From assembly GCA_005408345.1 (NCBI GenBank), contig SEMN01000330.1, forward strand, positions 248,001 to 312,000: DNA of 64,000 bases, read 5' to 3'. The notes under the pieces were generated by a model, which saw only the letters and a program-made list of their open reading frames with translations, did no database searches and was not told the origin of the DNA. This document shows positions 24,443-37,227 of this stretch, piece by piece; positions within the stretch are counted from its first letter, which is position 1; each line of letters opens with the position of its first letter. Source of the stretch: Macquaria australasica (lineage: Eukaryota; Chordata; Actinopteri; Centrarchiformes; Percichthyidae). A program made the translations under genes and the position numbers.

Positions 24443-27400
24443 GGGAATATCTTATCCTCCTCTCTCAGAAGCAAAGGCAGAAGTAGCACGACTTTGTTGT
24501 AGCACCACAGAAGCTCTTAGAGACAGCAGTTTCGCATCCTCTCTCCTACCAATAGTCAACGTTGATTTCTTTTAACCATGATCACAATTTGTCCTTAAAG
24601 CTGCACAAATCGATATTTTTATATTAACAATGCATCAAATCACTGTGTGTAATGTGAAAGGGGTCACTTGTAGTAATGAACACACAGAGAATTATCACCC
24701 GACTCTAGATAATTAGTGGTGTGTCTAGTGTATATTGCACTGCCATGGAGTGGAGTCATTGTAAATGAAACTCTCTTTTTGTGCAGGAGTCAATACCCAT
24801 ACAGCAGTACTGTAGAAGAGGAGTGTATTGGATGGACACTGATATGTGGTAAAACCCCATTCTACATGTTCCCCCTTTCTGTCTTTTCCCACTCTTCACT
24901 TGCTTGATTTGATTTCCTCTGCTATTAAACATTTATTTAGACATTTCAGGGTCTAATCTGTAGCACCTCAGCCCAGATGAGGCTTGGACTTCACTTTACT
25001 AGACTGCAATTTCACCTTTCAGACAGGCTTTGTATGCTACTGTGGTCCCATGAAGGTATATCAGAGGCAGCTAACACACATTGGTCCTCAAAGCAAGGCA
25101 TTAGTGTCAGGAGTGATCATATATAAGAAGCGACTCTGACATCCTTCCTGGCCTCTGCTCAGAGGGAGAGGGCTCATATAGGAGCACTGCCAGCACATGA
25201 TCAGTGGATAAACAGTAAATAATCATCGCAGCGGGATATGGGAACTGTTATATGTAAACAAAATGGAAGCAACACAATATAGGTTTCCTCATATATTACC
25301 ATTTTCCTCTATCCTACTGAGTCACAATGAGCCAACAGCACATTGCGGCAAATGGCAATGTGACTTGATGGATTCTTTAATCTTCAGCAATAGGAGTACA
25401 GTCACATAATACATGACGATATGGCCTGCAATGTATCTTGCTAGTTCACATGAGGGAAGCTTATTTTCATTCTCCCTGTAGACCTGTACATTAAGTGAAC
25501 CATTTCATTAGCACAGATGCTCTAATATCTTAGCCTCAAGGCTATTGCCCCATGCAGTCACCTTAGACAAAAATCATCCCTCTCCTGATTACCTCCATCA
25601 GCGACCTTCAGATTGTTCACCTTGTGTTTTTACCGCTCCACTGTCTTATCACTGTGGGTGTGTTTAGGAAATTCTGATTCTGATTGAGAGGGCTAAACTA
25701 AAGAGAATCTCCTGGCCTCTCATTAGTAGAGTAAAATAGCTGCTTAGTCAAGCAGAAGAATTTAATTTACTAGCAGCTGACTGTGTGTCTGTGTATGTTC
25801 AAACATAGGCAACAACAACATGGCCACAGGATAGTTGTTTGTTGCTCTGTAATGCTTGCTGACTTGAAGGTACACACTGTGCGATAGTAAAAATGGGTAA
25901 TTAACACTGATTCATAGAGAAAGACTGATAGCCAAAGAAGCCATTTAGCTGCAACACACATTGCAGTTCAACCCTCATGAAGACGCAGTACAAAAGAAAC
26001 ATGGCTGAACGCTCAAGGTGCTAAATTATGAAGGCAAATATCCAGAGCATTACAGGAGTCAATGTGAGATGAAAGGAATCCTCATTGTATCATTGCAGTT
26101 TAGTATTGATTCTACTATTGCAATTGTCTCTAAATAGGACAAGCATAAATAGAAAGGTTTTCATTCAAACACCAATACAAATTTCCTTGAGACAGCACAG
26201 TATCTCTAGGAATTATGTCTACATTGGAAGATTCAGCAGCTCACAATTTATGTCCAGTACCAAAGTTCAGTGTCAATGCAAGTAGTGTGCCCTGTGTGTA
26301 AATGTAGTGAGGTGGATTCTAAGGTTTTGATGGTCAAGGTGGTGAATGGGCGTGTAGCACATCTCACTTTCCTGGAGGAGACCAGGAAAGTGAGATGCAT
26401 CTTGTCACAGACCAGCATTTACCATTTGCCTTTTAATTAACCTTAACATTTTTAGTTGCCTAACTCTAACTATACCTGAACCATAGTTTATGTGCCATGC
26501 ACAGATTTTGTAGAAAACAAGAATTATTAAAATTTTGGCATGGGGCATAAAAAAATACGTCGTCATTGAGCGTAATCCAGTGTAATCCGTCCAGTATTAT
26601 TATTAGCTATTCAGTTCAATGAAACATGTCCAGAGTCCAACCTGTTCAATAACTGGGCTAAATATGCAACTGTGTGTTATCACCCAGCGATGAAAAGAAA
26701 TGTCATATATATTTATGTGACCCAATCGCAGAATACTGTCTTCAGAAAAGAATTGGTCCAAAGACTAAGCCTTGTGGTACTTCTCATGTAATCAAAGACT
26801 GAAAAGATGTTGTGCAGACCCACAAATACCAACCTATTGCCCCAGTCTGTTAAAAAGGATAATATACTGTACACAGTATTAAATGCTTTTCTCATTAGCA
26901 GTTGAACAAACAGTTAATAAGTGGAATGGTTCTCCAAGATTTATTACACACCATTGACCTTTCATTAAGAGGAGATCAAAATGCAGTTTTCATTAAAAGA
27001 ATTCGCAAGCTTTGTCACTTTAAAACATGTTTTTATTTCCAACACTGCAATCCAAGTGGGTCAGGAAATGGAATGGTGGCATAATTGGAGCGACACATAG
27101 ATGGAGAGAAGAATCACCTACATTTTGTCTGTCAGAAATACCTTTTGGCTTCTTGTCTATGATCCCATCCCTGGCCCCAGTTTCAGATTCTCCTGCAGCT
27201 GCATGCAAACTTCTTGTTATCAACGTCTGCCATTCATTACACAAGCTAACAGGGAAAAGAATACACATTTCTACTATTGTGTGGAACTGAGGAACATATC
27301 CAGAGAGAGCAAGGATCTCATTGCGTCAGCGTAGTGATGAGGCCCCCCAGGCAGTCGTGACTGACGGGCTGGGTCATTACCACTGATAAACCAGACAGTG

Positions 27401-28114
27401 TGGAGAAACACACTGATGGATTGTGGTCGACACTATGCGGATGGAGGAGTGGCCAGTGGCCCTCAGGCAAGGAGCTGCACTTGTAGCTCCCCTCTGGGGC
27501 TTTAGACTCCAGGTGCTGGCAGGCCGGCCAATTCCCCCCTTCTCAACCCATTCTCTTTGCTCGCACCTCTCTGCAAGGGCATGGTGAGTCATGAGAAAAC
27601 CCTAGCTGGCCATGCATTTTAATACAGGCTGGGATCACAGTCAGAACTGCGGGGCTGTGGTTGTAATGCTAGGAAACGGTACACTGGAGGATGGAGAAGG
27701 TTTCCTCTGAGTTCAAACACCCAGTGGATATCATGGAACAACCTAAACACTTATCATCAAGTTGTAGAGATCCATTAAGAGTCCAGTTTTAGAATGAGAG
27801 TCAATTTGCTTGGGGATACAGGGGCAAATAATGGATTATTAGTTTTATATAATGTAATACAATTATAACTGAATACAAGTTGCTATTGAATGCTGTCAAT
27901 ACAGCTAACTAAAGTCTTACACAAGGAATTACGTACTCAAAGTTGTGCCATATTGTGATGATTGTTGCTTTTTGTGCTGTGATCATTTGATCTTGGCTGC
28001 TACCTTAAAAACGATGTAGTTTTATCATCTACAGCCGTTTGTGTCACAATAAAGAAGTATATTTTAGGCCCATTCTGCCCAAAAAAAGAGCATACAACTC
28101 TGTGAAGGTGTACA
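24443..28114. other. intergenic stretch, no supported gene
   Basis: Holds the perfect hairpin at 26360-26397 and an orphan exon-like segment at 24787-24848. I recognise no gene or transposon. Confidence 0.45.
26360..26397. repeat. perfect 16-bp hairpin
   Basis: CATCTCACTTTCCTGG, then the 6-nt loop AGGAGA, then the exact inverted copy. It may be a transcript hairpin or an assembly or replication fold-back. It is not embedded in a recognised element. Confidence 0.8.
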
Positions 28115-28440
28115 GCGGTGCTTTGAGGTAAATGCTACTGTCGGCATGCTAACATGCTCACATTGACAATATTAACATGCTGATGTTTAGCAGGTATCAT
28201 GTTTACCTTGTTGGTTTAGCATGTTAGCATCGGCTAATTAACACTAAACACAAAGAGCAGCTGACGTTGAAGGGATGAGTCATAAACCAAAGTACTGGAC
28301 ACATTTAAATTTTGACCTGATGATGGTGCTACATGAAAGGTCAGAGGATCACCAAAGTTATTACAATTGATCCTGTGGGGAACATGAATTATACGGTCCC
28401 ACATTTTATGGGAATAAATTGAAAAATGCACAAATGTAAG
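28115..28440 (+). repeat. second copy of the 22970 repeat family
   Basis: Contains CATGCTAACATGCTCACATT, GCATGTTAGCAT, AAATTTTGACCTGATGATGG and GATCACCAAAGTTATTACAA. The last part parallels 22970-23440. Non-coding. Confidence 0.6.
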
Positions 28441-29259
28441 CAAGACAGTATAATGCTGTCCTTAATTTGTATATTGTAGCTATGAAGTATGAAACAAATG
28501 TATAACAAAGCTCTTTTGAAAAGGACATTTTGCTTTTTTACTACTCCTTGTAGATATGATCCTTAATTAGGGGCGTTGTGAGTGCTTCAGTGTTTGCCTC
28601 TTACTCTGTACTGCTCTGAAGTAGCATTGCTGTTGGACAGCTGCAGTGCCTCATTAGCTGTGAAGAGGCGCGGCTTTGTGTCACCAGTACACAGCGTGAG
28701 TAGGGAGGTACTAAGTAACATAATGTCTTCATTCCTGAAAATCATCCAATTGTTGTGTTCTCAAATGTAACACCTCTGGTTTCACTTTGCATCACAGATT
28801 TTTTCACAAATTACTTCATGTCATAGTCACCATCTGCCACCAGGCAATGGCTTTTTTTTCCTTTCTGTACAGTGGCTGCTCTTTCTTTGAACAGAGAAAA
28901 CTCTCTGTATGGATGGCACTGCATGTACATTTTGCCCATTCAAAAGTAGGCAGGAATGTCAAGCACATCTGTCAGAGCTGCTACTGTGTCCTGTGGTGTG
29001 CTCTGCATAACAACTGAGATGGGTCAGGACACATGTTTTTAATGGTCTTATTAAACCTGCCTTTTTCAATGAGCCAAAGCTTTGCCTATAAAACGTATTG
29101 GCACCCCTCGTACTGTTTTTTTCCCTACACTGAATGACAGTGGATGCAATAAGGATTTTAAAGTGAAAAATATATCAGCCCAATTTAATATGACGCATCT
29201 AAATCACATCACTGGTTGTTTTAGGAAGTCACATAATAATATGAATAGAAATCATCTTT
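28441..29259. other. intergenic sequence
   Basis: No gene or repeat that I recognise; only short open frames without family features. Confidence 0.4.
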
Positions 29260-30039
29260 GTGCAACCAATGTGTGATTTAGTGATAAGTCTGTGGAAGTA
29301 TTTTGGGATCTACACTGTAGAAACCAACAAAGATAAGGCTGTTTGCCGACTTTGTAAAAAGCAGCTGCCTTACTCTACAACCACAACAAATCTGAGGACT
29401 CACCTGCTAGCTTGCAACCCAAGTGAGGCAGCAGAGGCCCCAGAAACAAGTGAAGCAATGTCAACTGTAAAACCTCGTCTGACTGCCTACTTTTCACCAC
29501 ACTCATCCTCAGGACCCTCACCAGAAGCTCGTAAAAAGGCTGTCACCAAAAAGATACTAAAATGTATATGCAAGGAAATGCGGCCCATTGGCATCGTTTT
29601 GGGAGAAGGTTTTCAGGATCTAATGACAGAACTGGAGCTACGGTATAAAATTCCAAGTCACCCCACAATCTCAAGACACATAGTGCAGTTGTATGACACC
29701 ATAACTGAAGGGCAAGACACCGTACGCCTCCTAAGCTTCAAGCAGGCTGTCCTAAGAAACTGGGGAAGTAAAGAGGCCTATCGCACCTCTGGAGAAACTA
29801 CAGGCTTCCATCACTTTGTAACACACACCATGTACTACATTGTTGATCATCAGAGTAAGGTAGTTGCAAAAATTGCCAAAATTTTGATCCTATTGTGGGA
29901 TGCTCTTGCAGCTCTTTATTTTTCTCTGTCTGGCTGGTTCATTCCTCTCTCCACTTCCCCTCTTCCCTCACTCTCTATCACCTGTTGCTGGTCATCATGT
30001 CTTCTTATTAAAGAGAGCAATCCCAACTGGCTCCTGTAA
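29260..30039 (+). pseudogene. hAT transposase relic with BED zinc finger
   Basis: A 259-codon open frame. Its first ~52 residues form a BED-type finger (W12, F15, C29, C32, H48, C52; core AVCRLCKKQLPYSTTTTNLR). Residues ~105-150 contain RPIGIVLGEGF and RYKIPSHPTISRHIVQLYD, typical of the region before the catalytic core of hAT/ZBED proteins. From about residue 210 the likeness is lost, and no DDE residues, dimerisation domain or TIRs are seen. BED fingers bind DNA in hAT transposases. This is best read as a truncated transposon copy, although the frame is open. A domesticated ZBED-like gene is less likely because the C-terminal half is missing. Confidence 0.72.
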
Positions 30040-30963
30040 TATCTCTTCTCTATACTATAGACTGAGGCTTTATTAATCAGGCTGCCAGCACTGTCACAGA
30101 TGTATTATCAGGATTACTGTGTTTGTGTTCATTCAGTAGTACCAAAATGCAAACACAGCATGTAAGTTGTAAAGATATCCCCTGTGGTGTCTAGTGTGAT
30201 AAAAGGAGCTTTCATGTGCAGTGTTTGATAAATGTACTCTTGAACGGGTTACAGTGTTAGTAATGATTACTGGGATCACAGTCAGATTGAAATAGTAAAG
30301 CCATGATACATGTAAAAGCCTGCCGATCTGAAAGTCAAAGGTAATGTGATGTGTATTTTAAAGAAGTTCTATACTGAAGATGCGGTGGCAAAACTGACAC
30401 TGTTACACTGTTAGCTGTTCATTAATACATCTCCTCCTCACTTGTTTTTGTCTGCTAACTAGCGTTGTTTGCTGTCAGAGCTGTCAAACTTTGCCCTCCC
30501 CATTTGCTGTATTGAAGCAAGGCAAAGCCAGACTACAACACACCCTAACTAGCCATCTGTGTTGTGTGTAGCGATTCCAAAGACACTGATTGGTCAGAAG
30601 CTGGAGGTCCCGCTCTCCCTCCCTCGCGGATAGTCTGATTCTTTTGCGAAACCCTGTTTACAAAACACACCACGTGGTAAATGTGTCAAAAGTCCTTAAG
30701 CTTGTGCGAGCACACGGGCGTAAGTACTTTTGCCGCCGAAACTGTGAAAATGAGTTTGCAGCCTGTGTCTGAATGTGCAGACTCGCAAAACGGAGTTTGC
30801 AGACAGAAAACAAAATGTACAAGTCTGCAAAACTACGGTTACAGACACAAACCCCTGTTTTCAAGTACACCTTTTAGAATGATATAATCCATATTTTTGA
30901 TGCCTAAGACCTGCTGAGTGCTTTTTGCGCAAACACGCACATGCACCTGTGCACAGTGCTCAC
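30040..30963. other. intergenic sequence
   Basis: Contains a moderately GC-rich part (30540-30850) with repeated AAACTACGG- and GTTTGCAGAC-like words that may belong to an old transposon. No boundary can be set. Confidence 0.35.
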
Positions 30964-31265
30964 CACAGACTATATATAAAGATGGACGACGCGTCTCCAC
31001 CTCCTACAGATACGGGCGCTGCCATCTTGCGCTGGTGACGTAATTTGGAGCCGTAGCCTGCGCAGTAGTGACCCACGTGGAGCCGCGGTATCGAAGTCCC
31101 GCCCATACACCCGCCTGACTCAATCACGAGCACACCACAAGTTAGCATCAAATAACTAATTAAAACCAAGCTTTTATTTAATGTTTACCACCAGTGGGCG
31201 ATCAGTATGCTTCGGCTTCACTTTTGGGGAGCTGTCGTGTCGTCCATCTTTATATACAGTCTTCG
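30964..31265. mobile_element. 302-bp MITE with 8-bp target duplication
   Basis: The ends share AGACT(A/G)TATATAAAGATGG in inverted orientation (left 30967 onward; right ends near 31262). GTGCTCAC flanks both sides (30956-30963 and 31266-31273). The interior is GC-rich and non-coding. The 8-bp duplication fits hAT-type insertion, but 9 bp with one mismatch is also possible. Confidence 0.72.
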
Positions 31266-31609
31266 GTGCTCACACACTCATGCATGGGAGATCGTGCGTG
31301 GGTCGCCACACAGACCATGCTGAAAATTTAAACCTAGCCACACATGGGACTCAGGATGTGAAGACCCAGAGACTCTGGTCTCAGTTGTCACACTCCTGCG
31401 CTTTCTACAACAAAAAAAATATATAGCAGTTCCTTCTCTTGAAAAACAAGGCAAAATGTAATTGAGAAAACAAATTAGCACTGTACAAATGTTATTCCTA
31501 AGAGACAGGGTTGGTATTTGATAGAATAAATGACAACACTGTACTGTGTAATCAGCTACGGAAACACAAAATAACCCTGCTAAGACCAGTGAAGCATACG
31601 GCCATGTTA

Positions 31610-32005
31610 GTCTGCAGTCTGCGTCAAAAGTCTGTCAGGCTCACAAGATGGAGGACCCACAATGCAGACACAAACACGGAGGGAAAGTCCAGATACTTTA
31701 ATGAACACAGTTCGGTACACGGGTAGTCAGTCCAATCAAGCAGAGGTATCCGAAATACTCAAGTCCAAAAAACACGGGAAACATGCACGAAGAAAACGCT
31801 GGAATGCTCACACGAAGATAAGACAATCTGGCACAGAAGGAAGGGAACATACACCTTAAATACACTGAGGGGGAGGGGACAACAAGACACAGGTGAAACA
31901 CATTAGACAATCACACAGGCGGGAAACTTGACAGGACATGGGGAATGACACACAAGACTACCAAAATAAAACAGGAAACCACAAAACACAGACTACTTGA
32001 CTTGG
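31610..32005 (-). repeat. LTR-like retroelement fragment
   Basis: On the minus strand a TATTTAAGG box-like site near 31855 is followed by a CATTAAAG stretch and TGTGTCTGCATTGTGGGTCC. This is the layout of the U3-R-U5 part of common fish LTR elements. Ends, primer-binding site and coding region are not seen. Confidence 0.4.
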
Positions 32006-33480
32006 CGGACCTTGACTAAGTCCTGACTTTGTTTTCTTTCTGTAACCTAGTTTCGCCTGATTGAACTGAAGTAAACCTTGTTCAAGGGCACATTGAGAGC
32101 AACTGTTAATGCAAGAAAAGGAAAAAGGAGTATTTTTCATTTGCTTCCCCCACCCAGATATTCCCAGTCAGTCCAGTTCAAATTATCGGCCCTCCAGTCA
32201 TGAAGTCATTAGCCCAATTGTCTACCCTTCCTCCAGGCTACAGCTACCCCTATAATTATATGAATCATGTTCAAAGAAGAACTTTTATTACTTAAAGGAG
32301 AATGCAGAGTTTTTCAGACTATTAAAATGGACCTCACAGTGTATATATGTGTGTTACATTATAACACGTTTGTATAGATATGTTTGTGCTTCCTTGCCTA
32401 GGCTGCTGTCAAAGAAGTAACTCGTTGTGTTTGAACTTGCCTGTGTTTGCGCTAAGACGTGACACATCTTTTTTCAAGGGATCCATACAGTATGAACACC
32501 AGCTTCGACATCCATCTTTGTTTGTTGCGAGCCACAAAATTTACCAAACAGGTGCAGGTGGACAAATTTTGCACCTGAGACGACTGTCAAATATGCCACA
32601 GTTCACACCTCTTCCAGCCAGCACCAGCGCAAAAGCATAGCCCAGTGTGTTTCAGCTTGTGTACAATAACACTCCATATTTGCAGAAAGATATTCAGACA
32701 GCCCCAGGCATTATAAATTCATAGAGGTTGCTCATTTAGCTGTATCACTATATGCAGTCACACACTTGAGAAATGGAGAGTTAACCCAATAGATGGAGAC
32801 GGTGAAACCAAACTACGGCAACTCTCGAGCACCCCGTCCCTCAATTTAATACAAACCCTGAGCAACATGCTCCATCCATCTGAGAGCAAGCTGCGATGTT
32901 ACCTGTGTACATTTACATTTTTACTTTGATATTTATGGGGTCCTTGCAAAGAAAAGTAGGTCATTCAAGATGCAATCATTTCCAAAATGCTGCATCGTAC
33001 AGAGTGCAGTGTCTTCCTTTGTCCCCCTTTATTCATTATTATTATTGAAGGTCAAATTAATCACCTGATGGCTTTTTTGGCTGCAGTGCCAAAGCAAAAT
33101 CACAGTTACATTAGTACAGGAGGAATTAAACTAAACCAGTCTAATTGGATTTATATTTACGTCCTCGGCCTACATTGTTCTGTCATCTTTGTATTTCTTT
33201 GTCTCCTACACTCATGACATTACGTCAGGAGAATACAATATGGAAAAATGTGCACAACCCCTAATATCCGATTAAATATGCCACCAGCCATAATGCTACT
33301 GTTGACAAGCATACTGTTTTTCCACGTGAAAGCATGCGTTCTGAAACCGGTTTGACTTCTAAGAACTTTGGATTGAGAACACATTTACAAACTAATGTAA
33401 TTTTCACCACTCGTATTCTTGTTAAATAAGGGTTGGGCTTGGGTTTCAGTATGTGTGCATGTGTGTGTGCAATTTTTTAT
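32006..33480. other. intergenic sequence
   Basis: AT-rich; nothing recognised apart from short open frames. Confidence 0.4.
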
Positions 33481-33523
33481 GTTTGTGTGTGTGTGTGAGA
33501 GAGTGAGAGAGAGAGAGAGAGAG
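33481..33523 (+). repeat. GT/GA simple repeat
   Basis: A GTGTGTGT run passes directly into a GAGAGAGA run ending near 33523. Confidence 0.85.
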
Positions 33524-33566
33524 GATTGCAGAAAGAAACAGTGTTAGTCTTAGCTTGTGTGCAGGT

Positions 33567-34610
33567 AGTAGTAGTAGTAGTAGTAATATTTTAGTAGTAG
33601 TATTTTTATTCAGTCATCATACATAATACAGTAAGTATAAACAATATAAAAATTTTTTAGCTTTTTGTATTGTAAACTTACAAACACTTCTCAAATCATA
33701 TTTGCTCTCCAGTATGGAAAAAAAAATTTGTACACAATCTGGGAGTGACTTTGATTTAGCTTTGAACATTATTTGCATTATTTTATAATATACCAAATCC
33801 TTAAATTTCATAACATGGGAATTTATCAACAGTGGATTTGTGTGATCATAATAACCAGCGTATTACGTATATGTATGGCTCGTTTTTGTAGGGAAACTGT
33901 AAATGACGGCTACGTCAATTACATAAAGATTACGTACATAAAGACTCACTTACACCAACTGAACATTTAACATTCAAATTATGTAAGATCACAAAAATAG
34001 GAAGATGATCACTTGGCTTAAAAGCCAACCACTTGTTGCTTGATCATGAACATTGGTAAAAATGTTATCAATAAGTGTGGCACTTTCTTTAGTTATCCTA
34101 CTAGGTTTGTCAATAAAAGGCCAAAGACCAAAACTAAACATTGCATTACAAAAGTCTGTTGTTAGTTTATGTTCATTCCATTTTAACAAATCAATATTTA
34201 AGTCACCACACACAAAGAGTGATTTCTTATCACATGCTTTACCAAAAATATCAGCGGTGATATTTATAAATTGATCAATGCAAGAACCAGGTGTTCTGTA
34301 TATACATCATCAACAATTGTACTATCAATTACCTTACATTGAAAATCTTTCTGTACATAAAATGCAACGCCACCACCCCTTTTATTTATCCGGTTTACAC
34401 TAAAAAAGTTATATCCTTCTAACACAAAGTCAGCACTCTTTTCATTTGTTAACCAAGTCTCAGTTATAGCAATGACTTGAAATGTTTGTTTTAATGATTT
34501 TAAATAGTCTTTGATTTGATCAAAATTTGTATAGAGGCTTCTGCTATTAAAATGTATAAATGAGGAAGGTCTAAGTGTGCATTCCACACGTCCACTCAAG
34601 CGTACCATAA
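33567..34610 (-). pseudogene. LINE relic: endonuclease joined to the RT tail, TAC-repeat 3' end
   Basis: On the minus strand the upper part encodes an APE-type endonuclease with HFNSRSLYTNFDQIKDYL, IAITETWL, GGGVAFYV, CGDLNIDLLKW and TLIDNIFTN. The terminal motif PSDHLPIF is present but in another frame near 34005. Below it, at about 33650-33800, lies LVYYKIMQIMFKAKSKSLPD, a stretch from the far C-terminus of such LINE proteins. The whole reverse transcriptase core is therefore missing. The copy ends with AATAAA and (TAC)n (plus-strand TAGTAGTAG at 33567-33586). At least two frameshifts and several stops make it non-functional. Confidence 0.7.
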
Positions 34611-36254
34611 AGTCATTATGTAGGATTTAGGCAATTAATTATATACTTACTGTACAGTATATGTACATAATATGCATGTGTGTGTGTGTGTGTCATACAA
34701 TCCAGGTCTTGTGACCATGGCTGCAGGAACACAGTGCCAGTGATCTGCTGACCTTTAGAACTACCGGTTCATGATGCATGTGAGTGCTTGGTATTAACTG
34801 GACTGATGACACAGTGACCGGAATCCTCCTGGGACTGCTGGTCCAGACCTTTTTTGTCAGTTCTTTAGTACTCATCTTTAGTATTTAGTACTCAGTACAG
34901 TGGAATGGGCACTAAAATAGGCCTTGTCATAACATAAGTTTCTTATGAGATAAATGTACTAATTGTTTCAATTATTTGCAGAGAATTATCAGCCAACTGT
35001 AGCTCTATGGAGCGTTTTAGCATCTTTCAGCTCATTGTTTTGGTTTATACAGTCCTGCAACCTTACCGTTTTGGCAGCTAATTTTAGCACAAAATCAATG
35101 TGAATCAGCCACTTGTTTGCTATTAACTTCATAAGGCCATATTATTGCAAACTTGTGTATGATAGTCAGCTTGTTGTGGCACCAAAGTGGCCAAAAAACT
35201 GATGCTGCTTTAATGTTGGTGCCACATGTGACATTTTAAAAACGTCAAGCCAAAGACAGGACATGGTATAATACCGCAGAAGGATTTGACTAGATGATGG
35301 ATGATATTTTGTGTTGCTCAGACATATCTTACATCAAAGAAGATAACAATGACATCTTATTCCTCATCTTTTTTTCCGTCACCTTTTTTTAAACGGTGGT
35401 ATTGATTTTGATCTAATCATTTCTACATTCAAAATGACAATGCTTACACTTTGACATAACAATTTAGAAAAAGTGTGTGTTTTTAGTGCTGTGCTGTCAT
35501 TTTCCACCAGCTCTTTGAACAGATGCCTTTCATTTGGCTGCTGATCATGGTTCCTTTTCTGTGTCTGCTGGCGAGAGAAGAGATAGATATAGTGGAATCA
35601 GCCAAATGAGGAAATCTTATCTATTATCAGTTTAACAGGAGTTTAAATTTAGTTCTTTCAATTGGTTTACAAGAATTAAAACTTGGCGACATGAGTCTAT
35701 AGCAAACAAACCAGACTGGGATCAGAATTTCCCAGACATACTTTTTCCTCTGCCTAACATTTCTTTCATACTTCACCCAGTGTTCTCTCTATAATAAGGT
35801 CAAAGGATCCCATAATCAATCAATGACATTAGCTAAAGAATTCCATCATGCCAGCAAATCAAACTACATTACTGATTAAATGTGGGACAGATGAGTCTGG
35901 CCTTGAGCCTGCCATGTGGAGATTGCATGGTACACTGTTAGGGTCCCTACACACCTCTCTTTGGTGATGCGAAATGAACAGTGTGTGGTGGCAGCATTGT
36001 GGCTCACTGGCTGACCATTTGGTCTCATCTCGTGCCGTCTTCCCCACGCTTGCCATCTGTCTTGGTTTCATTCTAGCTTTCTAAAGGGTGTGACTCACTA
36101 ATGGCTGTCTGTTAGAGATCGCGCTCCACACCGCGGTTAATGCGCAGGACTCACTGGGTTTCTGATCGATTCTTTTATTCTGTGAAGATTTTTCGGTGTT
36201 AATTGGAGTAACTTTTATGATAGTGTGAGCAAATATATTTGTTTCCTCTTTCAG
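34611..36254. other. intergenic sequence
   Basis: Short TG run near 34679-34692; otherwise no gene or repeat recognised. Confidence 0.4.
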
Positions 36255-36330
36255 ATTTCATGGTGGCATTGAGAAACAGGAGGAGGAGGAAGTGCTGAGA
36301 TCACTAGCCACGGCAGAATATCCACCAATG
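36255..36330 (+). other. orphan exon-like segment
   Basis: TTTCCTCTTTCAG precedes and ATG|GTAAAT follows a 76-nt segment. It has one open frame, reading FHGGIEKQEEEEVLRSLATA and then EYPPM, entering in phase 2 and leaving in phase 0. No partner exon with a matching phase was found, and I do not recognise the protein. Confidence 0.25.
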
Positions 36331-37143
36331 GTAAATCTCTACGAAGACAGTGGAGCATTTCTAACTCTTAAATCTGCTATTTGAAATATACTTTTTGATG
36401 TTCAGTATAAAAGAATACAATATATCTGAGCATGGGACCATAGTTCAGTGCTTTGCCTTTAACATCTAAACAAGTGTTATACAGCTTGAACATAGATCAC
36501 CTGTGGGCCTTTGACTTATTACTTTTAGATATCCTCCAAACTCTGCAGTTCCCCTCAGCTTTACGAAGTGCTAATTGTTTTGGTTTTACGGCCCGCAACT
36601 CATCAACCTCGTTTCCCACAGCAGCTGGCAGCTGTTTTCAAAGAAAAAGCTCTGATAAACCCACTGTACACTACCTGTCCAGCACCAAACAGCAGACAGA
36701 CACAGTTAGCGACTAGCTGGTGAACATAGTGGAGCATTTAGCAACTAAAGAGCCAGATATTTCCCTCAGGAGTTGAGACCAAAACGAAGCAAAAAGGGGA
36801 GTAAATACTCAACTTAAATTCATCAGGTGGCCACAAACACAACCACAAATGAATGATAATGTTGCTCTCTGTCTAAAAAGGCAACTGTTTGTTAACACGT
36901 TCACCATATCCATTTTTTAAAGTTGATAATATGTCATTGTTTCAACAAATGCATTTAGGGTCAACAGGTTGGCATAAAACGTTGCTCAGAATATGGATTA
37001 GGGTGCTTTGCATTTTACACTTAGATGCTGTGTAATCCATTCTATATAATAACGTTTTCTAAATGGAGAATGAAGGACTTAATGGACTGGATGACATGTC
37101 ACAAGTCCTGCTTATGACATGTACCCACCATTGAGGTGGTTGC

Positions 37144-37227
37144 AGGGCCTTTTCCTACCGTGCCCCATTCCTCTGGAATAACCTCCCTGCTTTAAATCCA
37201 AACTTAAAACTCATCTTTTCACCTTGA
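37144..37227 (+). pseudogene. LINE C-terminal relic
   Basis: Reads RAFSYRAPFLWNNLPALNPN and then LKLIFSP before TGA at 37225. This matches the end of L2/CR1-type ORF2 proteins, whose usual form is APxLWNxLP. Too short for clade assignment. Confidence 0.5.

Noticed and set aside
24787..24848. 62-nt exon-like segment with a strong acceptor and GTAAAA donor
   Set aside because: Joining it to 22253-22371 or 36255-36330 in the available phases creates stop codons.
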